Origin: a virus
Virus record (IMG/VR): IMGVR_UViG_3300046790_000010
Coordinates: 1-26,569 of that record
Length of the DNA: 26,569 nucleotides
Strand: one strand, 5' to 3'
In this document: in pieces, positions 1 through 6,078 of the stretch
Position numbering within the stretch: position 1 is the stretch's first letter
Layout of the letters: the number at the start of each line of letters is the position of its first letter
Notes under the pieces: model-generated
What the model saw: the letters and a program-made list of their open reading frames with translations, nothing else
The model's database searches: none
What the model was told of the DNA's origin: nothing
Translations under genes and position numbers: made by a program

Positions 1-23
1 TGAGTGATGTAGAGAGTGCTCAT
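1..23 (-). CDS. start of a leftward gene, cut by the window edge
   Basis: Seven codons (MSTLYIT) are visible before the window ends. The ATG overlaps the stop of the upstream gene as ATGA, the same junction used by its neighbours. A strong ribosome binding site, GGGGAGGA, lies just upstream, inside the 3' end of that gene. The product cannot be identified. Confidence 0.5.
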
Positions 24-298
24 CGCTCCTCCCCACCGAATAGTTCATCCCACTCGCTATCGAGTATGCCCGTCATGAGAAATTCTCTCTCTGACGGATT
101 CAGGAATGGAAACGCATTCTGAATGCTGTCACCTTCCATCGTCCAGTTGTACCAGCCCTGCGACATGCGCTGGATACTGTGGTCTACCACAATCTCCTTC
201 TTCAAATCGAGTGACTTGACGCGGGTACGCTGCATCCCATTCAGTTCTTCAAGGTAGTATTTCATGCCCATTCGATTGACACGATTCAATGCCATCAT
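20..298 (-). CDS. hypothetical phage early protein, 92 aa
   Basis: An unrecognised protein that starts with two methionines and is rich in charged and aromatic residues. It has no signal peptide, membrane segment or cysteine cluster. The start at 298 overlaps the stop of the 45-residue gene upstream as ATGA, and GAGGTGG precedes it, so translation is probably coupled. Its own stop overlaps the next start in the same way. It belongs to the leftward cluster read from about 4830. The coding assignment rests on the tight packing and the ribosome binding site; the function is unknown. Confidence 0.65.
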   Translation of the reverse strand: MMALNRVNRMGMKYYLEELNGMQRTRVKSLDLKKEIVVDHSIQRMSQGWYNWTMEGDSIQNAFPFLNPSEREFLMTGILDSEWDELFGGEER

Positions 299-432
299 TC
301 CGCCACCTCAGTCCTATCGAATTCGTCCTGTAGAATCTTCACTAGTTCCTGCGCGCGTTCCTTCGTGATAAATCCAGCCTTCATAGCCTGGAATATCATC
401 TGAAACTGACGCTCGTATTCCTGCTCAGTCAT
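295..432 (-). CDS. hypothetical protein, 45 aa, coupled at both ends
   Basis: A short open frame fills the gap between two longer genes exactly. It starts at 432 in a TGATG overlap with the upstream stop, ends in an ATGA overlap with the downstream start, and is preceded by AAGGGG at a suitable distance. The protein is helical and charged, with a central KAGFITKERAQELVKIL segment that loosely resembles the short helical hairpin of SHOCT-type domains. That resemblance is only a suggestion. The coupling at both ends is the main evidence that it is a gene. Confidence 0.6.
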   Translation of the reverse strand: MTEQEYERQFQMIFQAMKAGFITKERAQELVKILQDEFDRTEVAE

Positions 433-611
433 CAGTTACCCCTTTTCAGTATGACATCGAACGTCACGTCCTGCGTGAAGATATCAGGCGGACCAACGTC
501 CGGGTCAGTTTCGTCAGTCAGCATATCTCGAAGCTGTTCAGCCGCGAGTATTACGATTCTCGGGTCCGCATCTTCCTTCAGATACACACGGAACTCAATG
601 TAGTTTTCCAT
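432..611 (-). CDS. hypothetical protein, about 59 aa
   Basis: A small acidic protein beginning MENYIEFRVYLKED, predicted to be a strand followed by a helix. Three in-frame ATGs exist at 623, 614 and 611. I chose 611 because GGGGA sits five bases before it, while nothing like a ribosome binding site precedes 623. The stop overlaps the next start as TGATG. The tRNA gene lies just upstream in the same transcript direction. No family is recognised. Confidence 0.6.
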   Translation of the reverse strand: MENYIEFRVYLKEDADPRIVILAAEQLRDMLTDETDPDVGPPDIFTQDVTFDVILKRGN

Positions 612-646
612 CATTCTCCCCATTCAATCGGTTATGCCCAGTGATA

Positions 647-720
647 TGCGCCTAGTCAGATTCGAACTGACACTACGCAGATTTTAAGTCTGCTGCCTCT
701 GCCAGTTGGGCTATAGGCGC
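647..720 (-). tRNA. tRNA with UAA anticodon (Leu), short variable loop
   Basis: On the minus strand this folds as a full cloverleaf. The acceptor stem is GCGCCTA/TAGGCGC, the anticodon stem is GCAGA/TCTGC with loop CTTAAAA, and the T arm is GTCAG/CTGAC with loop TTCGAAT. The D arm contains a GG pair and a weak fourth base pair. The anticodon is UAA (684-686), which reads the leucine codon UUA. The base after the acceptor stem is A, as in leucine tRNAs, and no CCA is encoded. The variable loop is only five bases (GTAGT), whereas bacterial leucine tRNAs normally carry a long variable arm. It may charge poorly or differently from the anticodon's prediction. It lies within the leftward early cluster. 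Confidence 0.9.
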
Positions 721-733
721 ACAGGTGTAGTGA

Positions 734-820
734 TTACCGTTTCTCGTTCCACCACACTACAGCCACGAGTGCGTATAGCATGATGATACCCAACCAGTTC
801 ACCCAGGATAGCTTGCCCAT
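734..820 (-). CDS. 28-aa single-span membrane peptide
   Basis: A tiny open frame beginning MGKLSWVNWLGIIMLY, with one hydrophobic stretch of about 19 residues flanked by lysine near the start and NEKR at the end. This fits a single transmembrane helix. The ATG is two bases after the stop of the zinc-ribbon-like gene (TAATATG), and GGTAGAG lies just before, so translation is probably coupled. Small phage membrane peptides often act on host membrane proteins or on lysis timing. No specific role is claimed. Confidence 0.55.
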   Translation of the reverse strand: MGKLSWVNWLGIIMLYALVAVVWWNEKR

Positions 821-821
821 A

Positions 822-1025
822 TTACTCTACCTTCGTGATAATCTCGGTAATCATGCAGCCGGTAGCGCAGAACGGACAGAGATAGAAGTCGCCACGCGTA
901 GTCTCGTACACTTCGACGTTCTCACAGTGAACGTGGAAGTTGTGATACACGACTAAATCCTCGTGTGGCGGAGAATCCACGCCACCGAAATGTCCCTCGT
1001 GCTCGCATTCGCAGATATATTCCAT
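822..1025 (-). CDS. Cys/His-rich small protein, probable zinc binder, 67 aa
   Basis: It has CxC at residues 5-7, histidines at 9, 12, 21, 28, 31 and 33, C34, and a C-terminal CPFCATGC (C50, C53, C57). This arrangement suggests one or two structural zinc sites. GGGAGA lies six bases before the ATG at 1025. It is separated from the helicase gene by a 56-bp gap containing a hairpin. The family is not recognised. It is one of several Cys-rich proteins in this leftward cluster. Confidence 0.65.
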   Translation of the reverse strand: MEYICECEHEGHFGGVDSPPHEDLVVYHNFHVHCENVEVYETTRGDFYLCPFCATGCMITEIITKVE

Positions 1026-1042
1026 GTCAGTCTCCCGTAGTT

Positions 1043-1070
1043 ACCGGCTACCCACTATTGAGTAGCCGGT
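1043..1070. repeat. 9-bp inverted repeat (hairpin) between early genes
   Basis: ACCGGCTAC and GTAGCCGGT are perfect inverted copies separated by 10 bases. They lie between the stop of the helicase gene and the start of the next leftward gene. Neither strand has a T-run after the stem, so it is not a typical intrinsic terminator. It could be an mRNA-stabilising or processing hairpin. Confidence 0.5.
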
Positions 1071-1081
1071 GTGTTAGTAGT

Positions 1082-3169
1082 TCAGCCTCGCGCTGCGATT
1101 TGCTTGTTTTTCTTCGAGCGATGCGCGTTGATGATAGCGTTACCCAGCTCCACGCCGATAGCGTTATCGTTCCACTGTTGAATCTCCGTCTTATTCATCG
1201 TGTTATGAAACTGAATGCGCTTACGCTCAATGATGGCGTCCAACTGCGCGTCGATAGCAGTAAGACCCTGCATGTGAGCATAGATAGCATTCACCGACGT
1301 AGCCGTGGAGCCGATACGCGCGCATCGGTCCTCACACTGTTGCTCCTTACCAGGATTCCACTGGCGTTCGTGCATGATAAGGTCTGAACACGTCTGAAGA
1401 TTCAGTCCCTCTCCAGCGGCTAGCTGTGATGCGACGATGATAGCGCGCGGCGCATTGTTGAACGCTACCTGAATATCGTAGCGAACCTTAGCATCCGTGC
1501 CCGCGTCAATCTTGTATACGGGAAACTGCTTCCCGTATTTCTCCAAGATAGACTCGTACAAAAATCCTTGCACCTCGACATGATGCGCGAATACGATGAG
1601 TTTCCTATCCGTGTCCTCTACGAACTCGTCGATGTATTCCAGCGTAGCAGGAATCTTCGCGATGCCCACCAACTGTCGCATCTTCGCCATCGCAGCGAGT
1701 ATGTGGATGCCGGATGCCTGCTGCCGGTTATCCTCAAACCACTTCATGAATTCATCTACTGCGATGTCATACTCGCGTTCCTGCGTTTCGTCCATCGTGA
1801 CATTGAGCTTCGTCCTATTCGTAGACGGCAGTTCAGGCATCACTACTGACCTTTCACGACGGATGATGATGTCCTTCGTGTATTCGCGGAAACGTGCGAT
1901 GTTGCGGATACCACCTTCGGTGAGTCGCGGGCCGACGTAGTATTGGTCTACCCACTGGCGCCTGAACGCTGCCTCGGACCCAAACTTGATAGGGTCCATC
2001 ATGTTGAGTGCTGGAAACAATTCACTCCCTCTGTTATTCCATGGCGTCCCTGACAGCGGGATAACCTTACGTCCCTTCACCACCTTACGCACCATTTGCG
2101 TGCGCGAGGAATCTACGTTCTTGATTTGCTGGCATTCGTCGAGCACTACGCACTTGATACCCACGCGGTCAAACTGCGTGATGTCGAACCCTGAGCGTAC
2201 TTCCTTGCCCTTGACCATACGAACTTTGGGCACCAGAATGTCATACCCGGCGATGTAGTTCTTCAGACCGGGTATGAGCCAGTCCTTCGACGTGTTGATA
2301 ATCTGCGGCACATGGTCATCTCCCATCCAGTTAATGATGAAATCTGACGTTTGCCACTTCGTACCATTCTTCACCAGCCAGAGCGTAGGATTGCATAGCT
2401 CAGGATGGTATTTGATGACTCCACCAGCCTGTATGGTCTTACCCAGGCCCATGTCATCGAAACATGCTACGCCGTGCGCGATGGACAGACCCTTTTCCAG
2501 AAACTTCATACCTTCTAGCTGAAATGGGTATGGCCGTTTGCGCCCACACTTCAGGCAGTTGTTCTTGTCCCATGTATGTTTGCAGTTAGGGTCGCCATAC
2601 GCTTGAAACTTGTGGAATGGCGTACCCTTAGGAATCTGCTTGATGAGCGTGTGACCACATTCCAGATAGATAAACTTCAAATCTGGCGTGTTGTCGTTCT
2701 CGCTCAGTATGGTCTTTTCGTCCTTCTGTACTGCTACCTTCCCGCAGTATTCACACTTATCCTGCAACCGAGTGATGTTATACTTCGGTGTCCGGATGGT
2801 ATGTTCCTCGAATGTCACTTCCACGTCGGCCCCTGAGCGTATGGCATCGATAATTTCTGGACTCAGGGAGAGATTCGAGCATGGCAGCGTGTTGTCGCAT
2901 CCTATCTCGCGTGCCTTAGCGGCCCATACTGCGTCGTGCCCGTGACCTGGACAGAGCGCGTGGGCTACTTCATGCCGAATGGTGTTAATCACATCGGGCG
3001 TCGGATGGATGTCGATATGATGCGCGGACAGGATAATGCACTTATCCTTATACGAGCATAGACCCAGAAAACGACTATCTGGATTCTGATTGAGCCTTAC
3101 AGCCCAATCCTCTAGCTTGTGCTTGTTGAGTTCTTCCCGCAGTATGCGGCTAGCTTCCTGTCGTGTCAT
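1082..3169 (-). CDS. SprT-like metalloprotease / SNF2 helicase fusion, 695 aa
   Basis: The N-terminal ~110 residues form a SprT-like zinc protease domain: HEVAH at 66-70 and H78 in PGHGHDAVW match the HExxH plus third-His pattern of the family. Next come cysteine pairs C139/C142 with C171/H173, and C196, C205, C208, likely zinc sites. A SNF2-type helicase follows: Walker A MGLGKT at 240-245, DECQ at 344-347 as motif II, LSGTPWNNR near 372, a GEGLNL segment near 586 as motif V, and QCEDRCARIG at 611-620 as motif VI. SNF2 proteins translocate on DNA; SprT/Spartan proteases cut proteins crosslinked to DNA. A role in clearing protein from phage DNA, or in recombination, is inference. The nearest AGGAG is 13 bases before the ATG, which is long. 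The catalytic residues appear intact. Confidence 0.85.
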   Translation of the reverse strand: MTRQEASRILREELNKHKLEDWAVRLNQNPDSRFLGLCSYKDKCIILSAHHIDIHPTPDVINTIRHEVAHALCPGHGHDAVWAAKAREIGCDNTLPCSNLSLSPEIIDAIRSGADVEVTFEEHTIRTPKYNITRLQDKCEYCGKVAVQKDEKTILSENDNTPDLKFIYLECGHTLIKQIPKGTPFHKFQAYGDPNCKHTWDKNNCLKCGRKRPYPFQLEGMKFLEKGLSIAHGVACFDDMGLGKTIQAGGVIKYHPELCNPTLWLVKNGTKWQTSDFIINWMGDDHVPQIINTSKDWLIPGLKNYIAGYDILVPKVRMVKGKEVRSGFDITQFDRVGIKCVVLDECQQIKNVDSSRTQMVRKVVKGRKVIPLSGTPWNNRGSELFPALNMMDPIKFGSEAAFRRQWVDQYYVGPRLTEGGIRNIARFREYTKDIIIRRERSVVMPELPSTNRTKLNVTMDETQEREYDIAVDEFMKWFEDNRQQASGIHILAAMAKMRQLVGIAKIPATLEYIDEFVEDTDRKLIVFAHHVEVQGFLYESILEKYGKQFPVYKIDAGTDAKVRYDIQVAFNNAPRAIIVASQLAAGEGLNLQTCSDLIMHERQWNPGKEQQCEDRCARIGSTATSVNAIYAHMQGLTAIDAQLDAIIERKRIQFHNTMNKTEIQQWNDNAIGVELGNAIINAHRSKKNKQIAARG

Positions 3170-3247
3170 GGTAGTCGCTACGCTCCTACCGTATAGTGTC
3201 GTGTCATGATATTCTATGTCCTCTCGGATACGACTGTATGTGAATGA

Positions 3248-3925
3248 CTACTTAGAGTCGGCAGGAATCTTGCCCTGCAAAATAGCAAGTTCGCGTGCGG
3301 CTACTTGCGCCGACATGTTGCGCGTTTTCATCATAAGCGATGCGCCGAACATGTCCACGCCATACTTCGCGCATTCAGCCTTCAGAAGCGCGCGTGCCGA
3401 TGCTGAATTGTTGCTGTTTGCCGAAGTGACAGCCTTAACTGTCTTAGGCTTAACAGTTTTCGGTGTGACCGGCTGGTAGGTGAAATCTACTGACTTGAAA
3501 TGCTCGCGCTGAGTAGCCGTGAGCTTACCGATAGTCGTCTGAACCGCGCGCTGATACTCTTTCGCCATGTTAGCGGCTTCGAGCACAGCCTTACGCGCTT
3601 CAAACTCTACTTGCTGGAAGTGTTGCATACGCGCCTGGACTCGCTTCGCGTATTCAAACGTCTTTTCGCTCTCCGCGATGGACTCATCGGCCATGATTAG
3701 GCCATGCAATTCGATGAGTGCTACAGTTGGCGACGTGAAGATATCACCCTTCGCCTGAACATTCGCGTCTACCGTAGCCGCTACTTCCAGCTGAACCGTC
3801 ACATTCGACTCTCGCACAACACAGTGAACGCACATCATCATGCCGTGATGCTCGGAGCACATGACATTCTTACTGTCAGTGCAGCATTCACAGTCCATTT
3901 TAACTTCGCGCTGTTTGATGGCCAT
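3248..3925 (-). CDS. hypothetical protein with Cys-rich N-terminus, 225 aa
   Basis: The first 36 residues hold C12, C14, C15, C23, C32 and C35 with two adjacent histidines, a likely zinc-binding knuckle. Residues about 85-145 are helical and probably coiled coil. A basic, Thr/Lys/Pro-rich linker (QPVTPKTVKPKTVKAV) leads to a helical C-terminus. The start at 3925 overlaps the upstream stop as TAATG and is preceded by AAGGAAG. It sits directly upstream of the SprT-SNF2 gene, so it may be an accessory to it. No family is recognised. Confidence 0.7.
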   Translation of the reverse strand: MAIKQREVKMDCECCTDSKNVMCSEHHGMMMCVHCVVRESNVTVQLEVAATVDANVQAKGDIFTSPTVALIELHGLIMADESIAESEKTFEYAKRVQARMQHFQQVEFEARKAVLEAANMAKEYQRAVQTTIGKLTATQREHFKSVDFTYQPVTPKTVKPKTVKAVTSANSNNSASARALLKAECAKYGVDMFGASLMMKTRNMSAQVAARELAILQGKIPADSK

Positions 3926-4155
3926 TATCGCTTCCTTCCCATCTTCTGGCTACGAGTAGATGCGACGGGAGATGCGACGGGAGTCGGAGTGTAGCGTGGC
4001 GTCCGAGTAGCACGTGTGAGTAGCGACGGGTTGCGGTGCCAGTTACATTCGCCGCGACGGAACTCTACCATCGTATCCTGCGTGTTTTCGACGATGGTAG
4101 GCCACTTTTGGACGCGCTTCGCCCGCTTACAGACTGTGCAATAGAATCTTTTCAT
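3925..4155 (-). CDS. small zinc-finger protein, 76 aa (or 99 aa from a GTG)
   Basis: From the ATG at 4155 the protein begins MKRFYCTVCKRAKRV. The spacing CxxC (6, 9) and CNWH (37, 40) suggests one zinc site, and the C-terminus is basic and rich in Pro, Thr and Arg. A longer in-frame form starts at a GTG at 4224 with AAAGGA eight bases upstream. The ATG has GGAAGGA about eleven bases upstream. I prefer the ATG because the extra 23 residues look unstructured, but both starts have support. The stop overlaps the next start as TAATG. A nucleic-acid-binding role is plausible but unproven. Confidence 0.6.
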   Translation of the reverse strand: MKRFYCTVCKRAKRVQKWPTIVENTQDTMVEFRRGECNWHRNPSLLTRATRTPRYTPTPVASPVASTRSQKMGRKR

Positions 4156-4278
4156 GATGTTTTCTGTCCTTCCGGAATCAGACGTGATGGACGTGCTGTG
4201 AAATGCTGGAAAGTACTTTGACACGTTACACGTCCTTTCGGATTACATGTTTCATACTCGTAGTCGCCTACTAGTATG

Positions 4279-4388
4279 GCTGACCGGGACGGTCGGCACT
4301 GACTACGATAGCACGGTTCCGGGGGCCAGGTCAAACGGCCGTAACTGGCCTAGAATCAACGATTTGCAAGGTCCGACCGAATCGGTCG
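4279..4388. promoter_or_regulatory. palindromes in the 4225-4431 intergenic gap
   Basis: The gap between two leftward genes holds a hairpin at 4279-4297 (GCTGACCG, GGA loop, CGGTCGGC, one G-T pair). It also holds an inverted pair GGCCAG/CTGGCC at about 4324-4350 and a perfect 15-base palindrome CGACCGAATCGGTCG at 4374-4388. They share a GACCG/CGGTC core. They could be operator sites or RNA hairpins controlling the genes to the left. No clear promoter pair is seen, and only a 29-codon frame without a ribosome binding site. Confidence 0.35.
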
Positions 4389-4431
4389 CCATTCCGAATC
4401 GAGCGGACCCTGCCGTTCCGCTAGTATGCGC

Positions 4432-4830
4432 CTATTCGCTGTCGGGGTCGTATACTTCTACCTCGTCCTCCTCCTGATTCTCTGTACTGTGTTCCGGCCG
4501 AGTGGAGTGCGTGTTAGTCTCAGAAGGAAGTGGACTCTTGCCCAATGATGTTACTCCCTTCGGTTTGGGCATCACTTCATCCAGATATCTACCAATGATA
4601 TCCGTTTTCTCGGTGCAGCTATCGCACATCGGCTTATCATTCTTCATGTTGTCGGGTAACAACTGGAATGACTTCTCACAGCTCCAACAAATGCTGTTAC
4701 GACCCATTGGAGCGGGAGCCATGTTACGCGGCATGTAGTGAGTACAGCCATCGATACCCGAACATGCCCAGAGTCTATCCTCACGACGGAAATACTGATG
4801 AGTGTGATTTACCGTACCTGTTCTACCCAT
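4432..4830 (-). CDS. double zinc-ribbon-like protein with acidic tail, 132 aa
   Basis: C23, C29 and H31 form a first Cys/His cluster. CWSC (48-51) and CDSC (69-72) are spaced like a classic four-cysteine zinc ribbon. The last ~35 residues are disordered and acidic (ENQEEDEVEVYDPDSE), a tail that could mimic DNA or contact a partner protein. It is the first gene of the leftward early cluster, with a strong AAGGAG seven bases before the ATG and a TTGACA/TAGACT promoter about 110 bp upstream. Early expression is likely. The function is unknown; a host transcription modulator is one possibility. Confidence 0.75.
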   Translation of the reverse strand: MGRTGTVNHTHQYFRREDRLWACSGIDGCTHYMPRNMAPAPMGRNSICWSCEKSFQLLPDNMKNDKPMCDSCTEKTDIIGRYLDEVMPKPKGVTSLGKSPLPSETNTHSTRPEHSTENQEEDEVEVYDPDSE

Positions 4831-4924
4831 GTTATGCTCCTTTTCCTACTCGTATGCTACTTTCGTATACCCTGTCCCCGAGCTTCTCGCCGAAATACCC
4901 TGTTTTGGGGGGAGTGGGGGAGTC

Positions 4925-5126
4925 AGAGATAGAGAGAGTCTAGCCCATAAAAGGGCCAATGTCAACCCTGTCGAGGTGTCCTGTTTCGGTGACATCTACT
5001 AATTTCTTCCTTTTACTTTTTATTAAAAAAAAAAAAAATAAAAAAAAGGAAATAAGAAAAGCGAGCGGAAAAAGCGGATGTCCTGAAAAGGGGACGGCTA
5101 ATGTGGGCTAGGTTCTCTCTATCTCT
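4925..5126. repeat. 22-bp imperfect inverted repeat flanking a poly-A tract
   Basis: The left arm (4925-4946) and right arm (5105-5126) match in inverted orientation at 20 of 22 bases: AGAGATAGAGAGA plus TAGCCC on the left, GGGCTA plus TCTCTCTATCTCT on the right. Between them lies an A+T-only core with 14 A (5025-5038) and then 8 A (5040-5047). The left arm contains the -10 and start region of the leftward promoter. The right arm has the related TAGGTT facing right but no TTGACA. It may be a duplicated promoter element, or part of a replication or transcription control site. Confidence 0.6.
4937..4965 (-). promoter_or_regulatory. leftward sigma70-type promoter of the early cluster
   Basis: On the minus strand TTGACA (4965-4960) is followed after exactly 17 bp by TAGACT (4942-4937). 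The predicted transcript begins near 4930 and leads into the gene starting at 4830. The same two hexamers at the same spacing recur upstream of the first rightward gene (7959-7987), which strengthens both calls. Confidence 0.6.
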
Positions 5127-5531
5127 CTCTCCCTACTCTCCCCTCCCTACAGGCATACTAATATGAACTACGCACAGGGACGCACACAGGGACTATCCCA
5201 AAATGATATATGCCCGAGCGAAGCGAGGCCGCGCACAGGGACTAATTTTGATTACTGTATGGTCATACATGTAGGCGCATACTCGTATGGTCATACCTGT
5301 AGTGGCTAGTCCACTTTGCTCCAGCAAGTTGAGTCTACGAAACTCATCGTATTTGAGTGTCGGCTGCTCAACTTTATAATGCAAAGTTTAGCGGTTCACT
5401 AGCAGGTTATGTGAGTGTACGAATGTCATCGTACATTGTCGGTCGGCGGGTAGCCAGTAGCGAGCGCGGCTGATACCTGGCTGAATTGATAGCGGCTGAC
5501 TGGCGGGTAGTGTCGGCGGGTAAACGTGAAA
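4966..5531. other. gene-free region with repeats and palindromes
   Basis: No convincing gene lies here. The region holds the poly-A core, three copies of CACAGGGAC (5173-5181, 5185-5193, 5234-5242), and two perfect palindromes GTATGGTCATAC (5257-5268 and 5285-5296, 28 bp apart). It also has a 7-bp hairpin TGTACGA/TCGTACA (5416-5435), and GATACCTGGCTGA (5472-5484), which recurs elsewhere. The palindromes share the core TGGTCATAC with the array at 7484-7733. A possible rightward promoter TTGAGT-16-TATAAT (5353-5380) points toward the antisense of the small-gene cluster. Confidence 0.5.
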
Positions 5532-5565
5532 ATACCCGCTAGCCTGACGTAGCACTAGCGGGTAT
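5532..5565 (-). terminator. intrinsic terminator of the small-gene leftward cluster
   Basis: ATACCCGCTAG and CTAGCGGGTAT form a perfect 11-bp stem with a 12-base loop. On the minus strand the stem runs into TATTTTC. It begins about 20 bp after the last stop of the 5585-7025 cluster, where a terminator is expected. The T-run is short, so termination may be partial. Confidence 0.65.
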
Positions 5566-5584
5566 CAGTCGCGCGAGGTAGGCG

Positions 5585-5788
5585 CTAGTTACCCGACTGG
5601 CGACACAATCCGACTATGCGCCGTTCGTTGTCCCTGCGAGCGGCGTATCCCTGTCGCGCGGCTACTTCCATAGCGATAGCCAGTTCCACGAACGTGGACA
5701 ACGATACGCCCATGCGAGTAGCCGCCGCGGCTGCCTTTACCCACGTCGCCTGTCCGCCCTTGCTCACGTAGAGCGTTCGCGTAGCCAC
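5585..5788 (-). CDS. small ribbon-helix-helix-like protein, 67 aa
   Basis: The pattern is a short N-terminal strand (TRTLYV), a helix (about 14-26), the turn GVSLS, and a second helix (about 31-45). This fits the ribbon-helix-helix DNA-binding fold of CopG/Arc-type regulators, though no signature is strong enough to be sure. The tail is basic. The start is a GTG at 5788 overlapping the upstream stop as TAGTG, with GAGGG further up. It is the last gene before the terminator. If it is a regulator, the palindrome arrays in the two gene-free regions are natural candidate targets; that link is inference. Confidence 0.55.
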   Translation of the reverse strand: MATRTLYVSKGGQATWVKAAAAATRMGVSLSTFVELAIAMEVAARQGYAARRDNERRIVGLCRQSGN

Positions 5789-6003
5789 TAGCGCAGACCC
5801 TCGCTACGCTGTTGCGCGTTCTTCCATGCTGACGAACGCTCGATACGCGAGTGGAGCGCGTCTAGCAGGATGGCGCTAGCCGTGAGTGTGTCCAGCCCGC
5901 TAGCATGGAGTGTAGCCAGCGCCTTACGGAAGCGCCGATAGTCGGAAACGGTCAGCGATGCGAGTAGCAGTTGATTACGTGGAGTCAGATAGTTGTCAGT
6001 CAT
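5788..6003 (-). CDS. hypothetical protein, 71 aa
   Basis: An all-helical, Leu/Ala/Arg-rich small protein with no recognised family. The ATG at 6003 follows GAGGG by about 11 bases and lies two bases after the stop of the 23-residue membrane peptide. Its stop overlaps the following GTG start as TAGTG. The tight packing supports it as real. A helical bundle that binds protein or DNA is possible, but nothing in the sequence decides this. Confidence 0.6.
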   Translation of the reverse strand: MTDNYLTPRNQLLLASLTVSDYRRFRKALATLHASGLDTLTASAILLDALHSRIERSSAWKNAQQRSEGLR

Positions 6004-6005
6004 GG

Positions 6006-6077
6006 TTAGCGGTTCCCTCGGTAGGCGAATGCAAACGTTGCAACGGTGATGAGTAGAAACACGACGAACGGAAGCAT
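6006..6077 (-). CDS. 23-aa single-span membrane peptide
   Basis: The open frame MLPFVVFLLITVATFAFA followed by YRGNR fills the gap between two genes. It starts one base after the upstream stop (TAGGATG) and ends two bases before the next ATG. Nearly the whole peptide is one hydrophobic helix with a positive C-terminal tail, so its N-terminus probably faces outside. It resembles in design the 28-residue peptide at 734-820. No good ribosome binding site is present, so it would depend on coupling. Confidence 0.45.
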   Translation of the reverse strand: MLPFVVFLLITVATFAFAYRGNR

Positions 6078-6078
6078 C

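Noticed and set aside
1043-1070. Hairpin as an intrinsic terminator
   Set aside because: No T-run follows on either strand, so only the inverted repeat is reported.
965-1387. 140-aa rightward frame
   Set aside because: It runs antisense to the 3' end of the SprT-SNF2 gene and the 67-aa gene, both of which have clear domain or starting signals.
3178-3207. Nine-codon leader peptide before the SprT-SNF2 gene
   Set aside because: It begins with the same ATGACACGACA as the main gene, a notable 11-base repeat, but has no well-placed ribosome binding site and is too short to judge.
5193-5384. 63-aa leftward open frame
   Set aside because: It starts at TTG with no ribosome binding site, overlaps palindromes and direct repeats, and has no neighbour coupling.
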